Of a DNA stretch of 64,000 nucleotides, positions 40,206-53,100 are shown piece after piece. The stretch spans positions 1-64,000 of the forward strand of contig JAECUM010093705.1 of the NCBI GenBank assembly GCA_016617855.1. Reading direction: 5' to 3'. The position numbers and the translations under genes are program-made. The stretch comes from Megalonaias nervosa (taxonomy: Eukaryota; Mollusca; Bivalvia; Unionida; Unionidae). The notes under the pieces were generated by a model, which was not told where the DNA came from, ran no database searches, and worked only from the letters and a program-made list of their open reading frames with translations. Numbering within the stretch: the stretch's first letter is position 1; every line of letters begins with the position of its first letter.

Positions 40206-41719
40206 ATCAATACAAAGACAAGATCATATGACCAAATAGCATAGCCAAATCAAATGCTTCGTGGACTTCATGCACATTTCTCTGTCGATATCTGTATAAT
40301 CAGGTGATTGAATATGATTTGCTGCCAGTATTATATGGCTTCTAATATTAGCAAAGTTATTGCTACACAAAGTTTCGCTATAAATTCGGAACTGAAATTG
40401 CTTCGACGTCCTCATTCTGCATCGTTTGAAGTTTCTATATAAATACAAGGACACTGAAATCTAACGGTTAGGTCTAAGCTCATCAGTCTTGGAGAAATGG
40501 TACAAAAAGTAATAACTGGACTTATTCTAAAAGTTTGATGTTTTACTACACGAACTGGATGAATTGCACATGTACTCGTTATTAGTGGTGGCGTAATTAT
40601 TTGTAGTTGGATGAAAGGAGAGATTTTCATTTACACTCCAAGCGGTTTCTGACGTTTCTTTGCTTTAATAACCTTTTAATATATTGCTGTGTGATTTTTG
40701 CAATTTTCTTTCAGTAGAAAAGCTGTTTGAAGAAAGTCGATTTGTAAACTTCAATGGTTAGAAAAAATTTAGGAGCCTGTCATCGAATAGTATTACATAT
40801 CTAATATTTCGCCTCATTTTGTGTACTGAAGCATGAAAATAGGAAATTACAGGTAGTTGCATGTAATTGTTTTTCTTGTTGTTAAATTTTTTGCGTGAGG
40901 AGCAACATGTTCGAATCAAAGAACAGGTTTTCCTTTTGTTGAAGACACAGACGTATATAATATATACCAAAAGTGACCATCTGGAATTTTATTTTTGTAA
41001 AATACTCTTATACTTTTCTTGAGGTAAAGAAGTAAGCTGATGAAGCTGTATATAATCGACATTGGCTTATCCTTTGTAATAAAGAACAACTCAGGAGCAA
41101 ATATACATCAGCACCGGCGATTTATCTCCTGAATGAACAACTGACTCTGATATGGGGAAGAGACCACTTGTTTCGGATGTTGTCACGTACTTAGAAATGA
41201 ATTTCCTGACAGCGGCACCATATACTAACATCTGCTTGTTGTAGACACATATTGAAAGTCTGATATAAGTCAAAATATTCCATTATACAGAATGAAAAAG
41301 AACAAAATGAAAAGGTTCACAGCAATAACATGTCATAATGCTTCTATAAAAACGGAAAAAAGATTTAAAACTCTTGAAATTCGTTCAGAAAAGAGAAACA
41401 GCCCGTTTTGGATTGATTTTTTTCTGGAATATTTTTCAGACTGGTGGCTAAGGATGCCCAGGTATCCAATAACATAAGAAAACATGTTCAAATTTTAATA
41501 AAATGAAATAGTATAGAAGAATGCAATTTAATGCAATTGTTCCAGTAGGTTTATTTCAACAGGGACAATAAGCAAATATGTTACATACACTAACGTAATG
41601 GGCTGTAGGTTTCTTTTAAAAGCTATTTTAAATAAGATGTTAGCAATCAAAAACGGTCTTATTTTCCTTTTATCCATCTCTGCCTGATTTTTGTTGCTGT
41701 TAAATAGTACCTAACGTAA
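40206..41719. other. 3' flank of the host gene; nothing further recognised
   Basis: AT-rich DNA with only short unsupported ORFs on both strands. AATAAA occurs near 41079, too far away to assign to the gene. Confidence 0.4.
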
Positions 41720-42061
41720 GTAGATAAACGTACTCCTGGTAAGAAAGATGAAGTTGTGTGCTACGGTTGCAACAAACCTGGCAATATTCTCAAGAACTGC
41801 AGGAAATATCGTCCCACGATAAATGTAGTGACACCAGACACTGGTAGAAAGTGTAAACCTGTGGAATGGTCGAATACAGCAACAGCTATGGTAAATGGTG
41901 AGAGGGCTACTGTGTTGTATGACACCGGTTGTGGTTATCCAGCTTTGGTGGATAGCAAATTTGTCAGACCTGCTGATTATACAGGTGAGACAGTGGAAGT
42001 TCAATTTGCTAATAGGAGTAAATATTCCCTTCCAGTTGTTTACATCGATCTTGATTCGCCG
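41720..42061 (+). pseudogene. Gmr1-like gag knuckle and aspartic protease
   Basis: The frame is open from about 41720 to TAA at 42062. CYGCNKPGNILKNC is a CCHC knuckle with its His changed to Asn. The protease active site is LYDTGCGYPALVDSKFV. A region of further decay (42065-42150) separates it from the integrase part. The ORF starts on a non-ATG codon, as expected for an internal polyprotein segment. Confidence 0.7.
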
Positions 42062-42153
42062 TAAGTGAAAGGACGAATTCAAGCAGCGTGCTTGTCAGGG
42101 TTGTTGCATGACGTATTTTAGGATGTAGGTATGTGTTGCCATAGCCTAATCCT

Positions 42154-43640
42154 ATGACGTGTACACCCGTACACGTGGTGTCCGTAGAGACGAGGTCTAT
42201 AAAGCGAAGGTCAGGGTCGAAGCCGCTGAACCCCTCGACTTCGCCCATAGATAATTTACTACCTGGTGAATTAAGGAGACTTCAAGAGGAAGATTCTACC
42301 CTTAGCAGGTTACGCGGGTATGCAAAGGAGAAGTCCGTGCGGAACTTACCTGACGGTGAGATAGAGTTCGCGCTGAAACGGGGTATCTTGTATCGATACG
42401 CCCGGAAAGGAGCCGAGCGGTATAAGCAAGTGATTGTACCTCTATCTAAGAGAGAAGAAGTGCTTAGGGTAGCACATAAGAGTCTACTCGGTAGTCACAT
42501 GGGTGTGGCAAAGACGAGAGTTTGGTTAGTGAGGGAGTTCTATTGGCCAGGTGTGTATGGGGATGTAAGGAAATTTTGTCTGTCGTGTGACAAGTATCAG
42601 CGGGTGGCACCTAAGATCTCACACCGCCCAGTGCCACTAGGAAACACCCCTCTGACTGATGAACCTTTCTAAAGGGTGGCTATGGATTTGATAGGTCCGA
42701 TAAAACCTGCGTCAGAAAGTGGTAATCGTTATGTGTTAACGATTGTTGATTATGCTACCCGATACCCGGAGGCCGTTGCGTTGAAGAACATTGATTCAGC
42801 TACGGTGGCTGAAGCTTTGTTAGGAGTTTGGTCCAGAGTTGGTGTTCCTGAAGAGATTACAACTGACCAAGGGACGCAGTTTGTTAGCCAGGTGATGGAA
42901 GAAGTGAACCGGTTACTTTCCATTAGGCACCTGACTACTACCCCGTATCACCCGCAGTGCAATGGTCTAGTAGAGCGTTTCAATGGGACGTTGAAGCAAG
43001 ATCTGAAGAAGGTGTGCGAAGGTCGACCCAAGGACTGGGATCGATACCTTCCCGCGATACTTTTCGCGTACCTCGAAGTATCCCAAGCTAGTCTAGGATT
43101 TTCCCCTTTTGAACTAGTCTATGGGAGGACAGTGAGAGGACCCATGGCTGTATTGAAACCGTTATGGACGGATGAAAAGGCATCCCAGGAAGTACGAACA
43201 ACGTATCAATATGTTGTTGACCTCCGTAACAAGCTGGAGGAAGTTTGCAACTTGGCCCAGAAGAATCTCCGTGACGCACAGGGACGTCAAGCGAAGTACT
43301 ACGACAAGAGGGCGAAAGAACGGAAGTTTGAAGTTGGTGACAAGGTGTTGTTATTGTTACCGTTGGAACACAACAAACTCCAAGTATCCTGGAGAGGACC
43401 GTTCGTTGTAACGGAAAAGAAGGGTGGACAGAACTATCGTATCAAAGTGGGAGATAAAGAGAAGTTGTACCACGTTAACCTTCTTAAACGCTATCGTGAA
43501 AGAGAGACACCTACTGAGCTCGTGTTTGCTACAGTTGGGACTGAGGAACCCGACGACAAAGGAGGAGTGGTGGAAGTACTTCCTAGTTGTCCTTTGACGA
43601 GGAATGAAACCAACGTCGACGTCGTCCTTGACGTAACGTT
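42154..43640 (+). pseudogene. Gmr1-like integrase
   Basis: Zinc domain with HKSLLGSH and CLSCDKYQ. The catalytic core has the first Asp in LTIVDYATRYPEA, the second in EITTDQGTQF and Glu in HPQCNGLVERFNGTLK, so the triad is intact. A GPF/Y-type C-terminal module follows (WRGPFVVTEKKGGQNYRI, LYHVNLLKRY). One in-frame TAA at 42670 sits just before the core (PF-stop-RVAMDLIGP). A frameshift near 43640 leads into the RT frame. Confidence 0.82.
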
Positions 43641-44394
43641 AAGTCAGAACAACGTGAAGAGCTGGAGGAGATACTCCACGACTACGCAAATGTCTTGACC
43701 GAAAGACCAGGCATGACGGACTTGGAGGAGTTCAGTTTGAAGTTACTGGATGAAACGCCTGTGAAACTGAAACCCTATCCACTGCCTCATGCGAAGTTAG
43801 AAACCGTACGGAACGAAATTCGAGCTATGCTTGACTTAGGGGTCATTGAACCAGCCGAATCCGCGTATAGTTCACCGGTTGTTTTGATACAGAAAAGGGA
43901 TGGTAATCACCGCATGTGTGTTGACTATCGGAAGTTAAATAGGATCACGGAATTACAGGTGGAAATGTTACCAGATCCTGAGTCAATATTTGCCGGAGTA
44001 ACTAACGCCAAATATTTTTCGAAAATAGACTTGTCAAAGGGATATTGACAAATTCCAGTTCGTAAGGAAGACCGTCCAAAATTTGCCTTTGCAACACCAG
44101 ATGGGACCTACCAATGGGTAGTCATGCCGTTCGGGGTCCAGAATGCACCCAGCATTTTCACCCGAATGATGAGAAAACTGCTAGAACCTTTAAGAGGGAC
44201 CGGAGTTTTGAATTCCATGGACGATTTGTTATTGGCGACGCCAACTTGGGAAGAACACGTGGTCTTACTGAGAAAAGTTCTGGAACGGCTTTAACAGACA
44301 GGGCTCACCGCCCGACCGTCTAAATGTCACATAGGATTTCGGAGACTGACTTATCTAGGACACACCCTCAGTGTAGATACATTAACCCCAGACA
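43641..44394 (+). pseudogene. Gmr1-like reverse transcriptase
   Basis: Blocks in order: LKPYPLPHAKLETVRNEI, IEPAESAYSSPVVLIQKRDG, MCVDYRKLN and KIDLSKGY (catalytic Asp in palm A). A TGA at 44046 stands where Trp is normal, followed after a shift by MPFGVQNAPSIFTRMM. The palm C box reads NSMDDLL, with Ser where Tyr/Phe is usual before MDD. Another stop is at about 44292. Non-functional. Confidence 0.78.
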
Positions 44395-45051
44395 GTGCTC
44401 AAGTCGACCAGCTTCGGAACGCATCACGTCCAACTACAAAAACGGAAGTGCGATCCTTTTTTAGGACTTGCAGGTTATTATCGTAAGTATGTTGCAAATT
44501 TCAGCGCTATTGCTAGTCCGTTGACTGATTTGACAAGGAAGAAGGCTCAGACGAAAGTTATCTGGACCGACGCTTGTGAAAGGACATTTCAGACATTGAA
44601 GGATAGGTTGACGTCAGACGCCATAGTTAGACTACGGGACGTGACAAAGGACTTTGTCTTACGTACCGACGTTTCTGACCGTGGTCTTGGTGCAGTTTTA
44701 CTGCAGAAACATGATGGGAACTTACTCCCGGTTGCATGTGGTAGCAGAAAGCTATTTCCTGCTGAGCGTAATTATTCAGTTACCGAAAGTGAATGCCTGG
44801 CGATCATCTTTGGAATCTCCAAATTACAGCGCTACCTGTATGGGCGAAAGTTTATTCTGGAAACTGACCACCAACCGCTTGCTTATGAGGCCCAAGCTAA
44901 ATTGACGAATGGTCGTTTAATGAGATGGTCATTATTTCTTCACCAATATCAAATTCAATTACGTTACATTAAAGGAAGTGCCAATGTAGGAGCATATTGT
45001 CTGAGTAGATTAGTTCATTCTGAGGTGAACAGGTCACTTCAGGACATGTAA
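44395..45051 (+). pseudogene. Gmr1-like connection/RNase H domain
   Basis: Open frame of 218 codons. LGLAGYYRKYVANFSAIASP and WTDACERTFQTLKDRL form the connection. VLRTDVSDRGLGAVLLQ holds the first RNase H Asp, SVTESECLAIIFGISKLQRYLYG the Glu, and LETDHQPLAY the second Asp. It ends at 45051, about 60 bp before the polypurine tract. Confidence 0.78.
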
Positions 45052-45122
45052 ACAATGACTTGAAATGCAACTTCAAAATTCAGAGAGCAAAGTCCCAGAT
45101 TTTACTCTTAAAGAGGGGCCTA

Positions 45123-46995
45123 TGTAATGTGTGGAATTTTGAACATGTATTAGATCCTAAAGTTGAATAAATTGTGCATTAAGATTTTATCATAGTCAAG
45201 TCAAAAAGGTCTTTGAGAAAGTTCACTTTGAGATTTCCCTTGTTTCATCTGTGAAACAAAAGGGCCTACTTTAAGCTTCTGTGGATTTGACCCAGCCATC
45301 GTAACGGTATATTGGCAGAGAGTACATTAGAATTACCGACCGTATCTGTTGTAAAGGACCGCATGTCAAATAATTGATCTTCAAAGTAAAGCTATTTGCA
45401 ACATATTCTAGGCTGTCAAAAACTGATGAAAGACATGCTTATTTTCGGAAAAATTTAAGAGCAGTTGCTTTCAATGGGTCAGCTAAAATTAAGGCGAGCA
45501 CTTTGGAAGTAATCTGAATTTAAGGTAGCGACTTGGTTCAGAATTCTTTAGTCCAATTTTGCTCGCGAGAAGTCGAATTTGAGGCTCCTGGGGAAACCCT
45601 AAAGTAGAGTTTTTCCTCGTTAAACAAAGTAAAGAGGCCAGATAGCTGTCTTGGAAGGAAAAGACAGGCTGTAGTACTAGGACGCACGATTGTGTGGAAA
45701 AGAAACAGCATTAAGGTACGCAATTTTAATTTCCATGTAATTTTTTGTTTTGTTTGTTTGGTTTTATGCAGATGTGTTTGATACGCTTATGATCCATGCA
45801 TGTATCGTTATTCAATTCCATAGGATTCTGTTGATATGTTAGAGTGTTATGCAATTTTTTCTTTATTTTAACAGTCATTAGTTCATTTATAGAATTGACG
45901 GATTTGTGATGTAATCCAAACATTCAATGTGTAGAATTTCTTATGGTTATATGAATGAATTTCCTTTGTCTGTAGGATGATACTGTTTATCGTGAGTTAA
46001 TGATAATTGCATATTTATATATGATTTTGTAATGCTCAAATGATCTTGCAGGTTATTGGTTACTGTAAGCTAGAATTTAGTGAATCTTATACAATAGTAA
46101 TCGAGCATTTATCTTATTGAGTGGAACTGGCTAGCTAGAGGTAAGAAGACGTACAGTAATTTATGCTGATATATACGGCAGCATCGTTTGTATACAGCGC
46201 ACGTGTCAATTGCTAATAAATTGCCACGCGGAGCAAGGGCGATGAACTGTTTAATTAAGGTCAGACTTGGTATATTGCAATGGTCATTTGTAACTATAGA
46301 TAACGATTGTACCTTACCTCAAATACAGTATATTTGTAAGGACCGTTAATCGTTAAGGTCATCTTATGTCAGAATTTATGCAGTGTGGATAGCTATTTAC
46401 GTCTCTGAATAATGAAAGTGAGAGATTTTATATATATACGGATAGTTGGTGAAACATATACAGCTTTAGTCGTAATCTTGTCATTTAAGGGAACAGCTTT
46501 CTATATCCCTCCCCGAGAGAAACCCGACGAGGACAGTCCAAGAGGGAAGTCCGCAAATAGAGAGTTCAGAATAGAAGGGTCAAGTGGAAGAACCAAGCAT
46601 ACACGCTAGACGTGGAATACACAAAGTCAAGAGAGAACGACGCCAGGTGATGCAAGTCGGGCGTGGACATTGTACTCTTTTCACCACTCGTTACTATGAT
46701 GAACGAATCCGTAAATTGAACACTACCATTAAATTCCATTAATGTAAATCGGTTGGATTGTAATTGCAATTTTAGCGGATGTATTAATTAATTAAATTTA
46801 TTTATTTTGTTGTTTAAAGGGGCTCGTATTTGTTTATTTTTTCTCAATAGTATTGCTTAGTTCTCTGTCAATATTCTATCTATCTACTCACACTGGGCAA
46901 TAACATCGAGGGAGGTCATCCTCTAGATACGATCGCCAAATCATTAACGGATGCTCACATGCACTTCTCACCCCGCGTCACTCCCCCCGTTACAG
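45123..46995 (+). repeat. Putative 3' LTR of the Gmr1-like element
   Basis: Begins TGTAATGTG right after the polypurine tract and may end CCCGTTACA at 46995, giving loosely inverted ends. It cannot be confirmed without a 5' LTR partner; the end point is a guess. No coding sequence was recognised within it. Confidence 0.4.
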
Positions 46996-47040
46996 TATGT
47001 ATGTATGTATGTATGTATGTATGTATGTATGTATGTATGT
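46996..47040. repeat. (GTAT)n microsatellite
   Basis: About 11 tetranucleotide units, starting directly at the proposed LTR end. Confidence 0.95.
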
Positions 47041-50000
47041 TGACAACAATTTGATTCTATACGACCAACACGTGTACACTTCGTCTCTCTTTGATTATAC
47101 TCTTTCAAACTTTTGCTGTTCTAAGAGCATAAAATTGACATGTAATTTATTCATTTTAAGACGGCTTTTGAACTGTTTTTTTTTTTTTTTCTTTATACCT
47201 ATAGTGAACTCTCGTTTGTAGATATCCCATACCATTGAGACATTAATAGACAGGGTTTTCTCATTTTCTCACATGATTTGTCTTTGTTTTGTGTGTATTT
47301 TGTTGATCGTAAGTTGCTTCTTACTCTAAGAATGAACTCCAACGTTGGACAATTTTCTTGCAATTTTGTAATTGCACAATTATCAAGTTTTAAGGGGGAT
47401 AAATTATCGCGAAACATTCTACCAAGTATTTCCTATGACTAAATTTTACCCTAAGTTGCCTAATTGTCTATTGTTACAATGTTACATTAGTTTTGAGACC
47501 TCGTTCTAGTTCTGATATGTAATTTCTCATTTTGTTTAGTTTTGTCTTCATGTGTCATATCTAACAGTTCTCATTCATTTTAATGGTGTAAATATGTTTG
47601 TTTGTATCCTAAACTATTGTGTTTAGTGTTTGTTTATCCTATATCGCTGATTGCGTGTCACACGGACGATGAGTATGACAATTTAGCTTGTAATGTATTG
47701 AAACTCTATTGTGTTATAGTTTCAGAAAAAGATATCAAAATTTATAGTTTTCTTTGTTTTATAATACGTAAAGGAAACTTGCTAGTATCTTCGAGATTTG
47801 TTATAATATATAAACTGTAAAAATCCCAGATATGTTGGCTTTCTATGCCATATTTCTTTTCTTTCTTTATTTCGATTTTTTTATTCATATTTCTTGTTAT
47901 TTTTGCCTCTTGCCCTGGATGCTATATGAAACTTCGTGTGACAAAATGATTCGTGAATTTAAACATTTAATTACAGTAGACAAAATGTATACAAGGTCGA
48001 TGGATGGGAAATAATTCTCTAACTACTGGTTCAGCACGATTTTTCAGCAGTTGGCACGTTACAATGGAAGTTTATCTTACATAAGAAATAAATGACGTTC
48101 AGGATTATGAATGGTTGGGTTCAAATGTTTTTATGGCGCATCAACACTTTTAAGGTTAAATGGTTCCGAGGCGAGAAAAGTAATGTGTTTTTCCTGAAGA
48201 CATAACAGTATCAACTCAAGGCTCGTCTGATGGTGAAAATCGAAAGCGCATTCGTTTGGTTACTAGTCGAAAGCCTGACTGCGTTTTACATGCTTTGCAA
48301 TTTGAATTCCCACCTTCCTTACTAGAACAATTGATAGTAAATAAACACTAATCAGCCTGGGTTTACAATGTTTACTTATACATTTTCAGTATCATTTAAA
48401 AAAGTAAAAATATTTTTGAATTTTTTATTCTTTTTTAGGGGTAGAAACCATTATAATTGCTTTCTTTAAACTAAAAGGATGTTTATATCAAAGATAACTT
48501 CTTATAAGATTTACAAAGTTGAAAACATACTCACATGTAGTTATGGGTTCATCTTGATTTATACAAAACAACAAATAAACAACGACCAAATTCTTGCCTC
48601 TATGGAGGTGTTATAAGGAATGGAATGTAATGAATGGATGTCATAACTAGAATTTCTCTAATTTTTTGCACACAAATTTAATTTTCTATTTCATAGTGAG
48701 AAGTTACTATAAGAATTTTTCGCGAAATTGACAAATATTGGTCTATTCATATTGAATACGCAGCCCTTACATCAATATTGAATGCTCACACCCTTCAACT
48801 TTAGAGTCTAATGATTTAAGCAAAATAAAGTTATAAAACAGCCCTTGTAAGGGGGATGTGCTATAGTTTTTGTAGATTTTGTTTTGTTGCAAAATTGTGA
48901 AATAAAATATGCACACATTCCAAAATACCAAATTTTCTAATATCGAAAGGCACGTAAAACCCAATTATTCTGAAAACCTTGGTAGATGTATAATTCCCTA
49001 TCCAACTCCGCTTGTTTGATCACAATTGTCACACAAGGGCAAAGTACCAAGAATTATCCCATATACGGTATTCCCTCCAGTCTGCCGAAAACCCGGCTGA
49101 AGTCTTACTGTCGCACAAAGGCCAGAGTGCGATACCTTGACACGTCACACGCTAAGCTGCATCAGACATGACCTTCTAAAATCAAAACCACCGGTTTTAA
49201 CAAATATTGAGCCAAGCCCCAGAAATCAGCTAGAAATATGCACAAAAGAACCACGTAGTACACGATCGAAAAACAACAACAACAACAACAACCCAACAAA
49301 AAGCCCTCCAAAAGAAAACGTTTAGTATGTTTTGGTGTGAAACGCCACTATACATTTATGTACTGTTATGGTGTTATGTAAACCTATTATGTTTGAACTC
49401 CTGGTTCATGACTATCTATATTATGTATAATTTTTTTTTCCTGACGGTAAATTGTAGTGATTATCTAAAAAGAAGATTACAATGCCACTTTTGTATACTG
49501 GTATAGATTCTATTTTAAGTTAATAAAACTGCTTGCAGATTACATAGGATCTATAAATAGATTTTGTTAAGTTTTTAATAATAAAACCTATTGACAAGTT
49601 TTGGGGTAATTTCTCTTTGGCTGGTGGGGTCAGGTGGTTCTTATAAGAATTAAGTTATTTTCCTTTGGATGGGTTAAGTCACGTGAATAGTTATTGTGAA
49701 ATAGAATGAATAGCAAGATCTGTCATGTTGTGTGTCTTGCGACATGTAGTCGACATAGACTATAATTTTGTATATAAGGAGAGAACTGAACCAGAGTCGT
49801 AACAGTACAAGAAAAGACGTGTTTAAAAATTAAACGATTCTACACAGAAGAACATCTATATGGAATTACATAGTAGCCAGGTTGATACATCAATCTTCGT
49901 ACAACAAGAATAATTACAGGTAATAACAAGCTAGAACTCTTCTCATTGTTACCAATACACATCATATATCATTTAACCCAGCTTACCAATTCAGATAAAT

Positions 50001-50169
50001 ATGCTACTGTAACCAGACTATATTAAATCGAATAGCACCGTGTTAGGTGGAATTGGTACTAACTTTATTAAAATTTCCGAATCATCTTGAGGAACAGACT
50101 ACTCTATTACACAGATGACAGGAAGAAAAGAAGAACGTATATAATTATTACAGACCGATACAACTTAAA
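47041..50169. other. AT-rich non-coding host DNA
   Basis: No supported gene. A stretch at 49720-49807 with TATATAAGGAGAG and the ending GAGTCGTAACA resembles an LTR 3' part, but no partner end was found. An (AAC)n tract lies at 49271-49292. Confidence 0.4.
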
Positions 50170-52001
50170 GATTGCAAGGTTGGAAGTCATTCAATTTGGC
50201 TGTGGTAATTTTTTTGATATATAAAAATCTTTGTTATGGGTGAGAATAACTGCGAGATATTGCAAAGCACATGCGCATACGGTAGTATGAATAGATGCGA
50301 AATGTGAAAAGCTTTATTCAGATCGCCAAACCCCATTCTCTCAATCTTTCATTCATATAAAACGATAGTCTTTTACTGTTTTAACTGAAGTTTGCGGTTT
50401 TCTTTCAGGCATTGTATGTGTTTTCTTTAAGTATTCTTTTTACCTTCTAATTTTTTGTCCGCTATTCATTTGTTGTTGATGTCAATTTTTCTTTTAGCGA
50501 AAATTCATTTTATTGGAGGTTAACACATTTTGATACCGCTGCTTGCTATTATTTTGTATCGTGTCAGGATGTACTATTCTTTAGCTTTCATTCCCAATAT
50601 TACCACATTGCTCATTGGTGGAAAGAATATATGTGATTCTTTATATTAAATTTTTAATCAGTTCTTGATTTGAAAATTAAAAAACAAAACAAAAACAGCG
50701 AACCAAAAATGAAACAAGCAGAAAACACAAAATGAGAATAATATGACACTAATCAAAAACAAAATGCAATACAACTGGAAAGATTTGAGATTGCTCTTGG
50801 ATATTACCATGCTAAAAGATGAATGCAAGATCTGGATATTTAAATTCCTGGCCACGTATTCTTCAACCGTTTTAAGCAGAACTCACATTCAAGCTCAAAA
50901 TTCAGAAACTTAGGTCATAACTTTGATTAAAATGAAGTTAGACTTGTAAAATGTTCAGGATCTTCCAAACTTCGATTTCTCTATCAGGTAAATTTTAATT
51001 ACGTTAATTCCTCAAAGCATGATATCTGAGTTTGGGGCCTTGATACGTTTCTTGCTTAAATTTCGAAAATATGGCGACTGGTCTTCTTTGCTGCGTCGTA
51101 GTCTGTATCTTATCAGAAAAATAAGCCATTTGGATTTAGGTTTACTGCACACCATTCCAAGGACTCTACTTTGGATCAATACAATAAAATGAAACAAGTA
51201 CCAGTGTCCCAAATCATGTAGTTCTATCTATTTCAGGCTGATATAGTTGCCGTGTGATAAAATAATGTGACAGTTTAAAAAAACGTGTAAATATTTGACT
51301 TGAGACCGGGAAAAGTAATCTATATCACTTGAGAGATAAATATCGCACATTACGGATCAAATTGTAACCTATATGTTGTAAACTGCTGAGAGAGAGTTTC
51401 AGTCAGTGGACGTAAATGATTGTGCTTCTCCGATTAGAAATTCATTTATTTTTATGTACTGTAAAATTTATCGTAACTTTTTTTCAGGATTGTTGGAAAG
51501 CTAAAATACCTATATGTATTAAACACACCTATTTTATCCAAACAAAAGGTACGTGAATTTTATTCATGCACATACACCTAAATATTATGGCACTTTCAAC
51601 ACATGATAGGCTATATCATGCCGAGGAAAAGGTGATAAATGCCGCTCTCCCAGATACACACCAAGGCAGCGACCCGTGCTGGCCTCAGTGGGTATCGGGT
51701 TTTTGATATGGCCAATAATGTGCTATGGATGCCGTTGAAATAAAATAGTAAAAATAGACAAACAACCCATGTTATCGAGAAACGTCATATATAAAACGTT
51801 GGTAAAACAAACAAGTAAAAAATACCATTTCGAAAATCGAACCTGGTTGTACCTCATGTTTCTCGGACGCTTAACCAAAGTTTAGGTTCAGCGGGTATAT
51901 TTTTACGAAAAATTGTTTACCTTGAAGCCGATGCTTACATCTGTTTAGCAATTGACCATTGTAATATTTTTCCTCATATTTTGTAATTTGAGTTCTCCCA
52001 T

Positions 52002-52513
52002 TGTTACGAGTCTATGCTCTTAAAGTAACAGAAAAGAATGAAAGATAACAAGCTTTGTAAAATTTAACAATTTATTTCCCAAAAATGCAAAGTGAAATGA
52101 GAAAAAAGAACTTACGGTATTGCGAACTAAATCCCAAACTAATCCAAGAATTACAGACACAACTCCTAGTAATATAAAGTCCTGAATGAAATTCAGTACA
52201 AGTCCCAAAGCAATCCAAACTCAAGGGTCTGTAATAGATATTAAAGCGTTGATGTGTCAAAGAGTCTTTTCATGTTGAATCACAGAGACATAATTCCAGG
52301 TCTGTATTCAGTATAAATTCTAGTGAATGTCTCTATCCAAGAATTTTGTCAGAGCACTTTTGTATTTCCAGAGAAAATAATCACTTGAATTCAATAATTT
52401 GAAGAAAATAAAATTCTCAGCCCAAACTGGTAACATAAATGCACCTTGAAAGTGCTAGATGTTAAAGGACGAATGGTAAAATCCTCACAGTGTATATATA
52501 TGTATATAACTGC

Positions 52514-52570
<57 letters not shown>

Positions 52571-52579
52571 TCTTCTCTC

Positions 52580-52627
<48 letters not shown>

Positions 52628-53100
52628 TTCTCTAATTGACCTTAGGTCACAATTAGCATTTGCTAAAAAACATGCAATACCTAATGGAAAATAACCTTCT
52701 AGAATAATCTAATGAGCCCTGTTTACTTAAACACAATAACCTTAAAATTCACTTAGGAAATTCAAAAAAACTCGACCCAAATAAACATAACTGCTCTTTG
52801 TTTACCTGATTAAAAACCCCGATACTATGTTCATACACATACAATAATGAAGCTTTTATTAGTTGTTTACATAAAATGAAATAAAACAAATTTTAAAAAA
52901 TTCAATCAAGTTAAGCGGAAATAAGATCAATTTTGGACAAGGTCAAACGTCCAGCATACATTGTTACAATACAATAGCATGTAATGAAATAAAAAAAAAC
53001 TAACAAACAATTAAATTAAATATACATAACGCCATAGATTTAGGAAAAAAGTACCGAGCATACGTTTCCGATACGGCATTGTGGTAATATAGCATATTTG
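52002..53100. repeat. LTR-like sequence related to the insertion at 28040
   Basis: Begins TGTTACGAGTC and shares AACAAGCTTTGTAAA, a following TTTATTTCCC, and weaker blocks with 28065-28440. The right end is not determined. It contains the AT microsatellites at 52518-52570 and 52585-52624. Confidence 0.4.
52518..52624. repeat. Two (AT)n microsatellites
   Basis: Two long AT runs separated by a short CT-rich spacer (52571-52584). The apparent Ile/Tyr-rich ORF across them is an artefact. Confidence 0.92.

Larger units (their letters stand above)
41720..46995 (+). mobile_element. Gmr1-like Ty3/gypsy retrotransposon, degenerate (integrase upstream of RT)
   Basis: Domain order along the plus strand is nucleocapsid knuckle, protease, integrase, reverse transcriptase, RNase H. 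In ordinary Ty3/gypsy elements integrase is last; the Gmr1 clade is known for this copia-like order with gypsy-type sequences. The gag 5' part and 5' LTR are absent. A polypurine tract AAAGAGGGG at about 45110 precedes a TG start at 45123, the likely 3' LTR. Several stops and shifts make it inactive. Confidence 0.75.

Noticed and set aside
41292..41477. 61-aa ORF before the Gmr1-like element
   Set aside because: No gag-like features; composition matches AT-rich non-coding DNA.
49720..49807. LTR-like 3' end (TATA box and GTCGTAACA)
   Set aside because: No matching 5' end or second copy could be found by eye, so it was not called as an element.
52446..52694. ORF of Ile/Tyr repeats
   Set aside because: Produced by the AT microsatellites.
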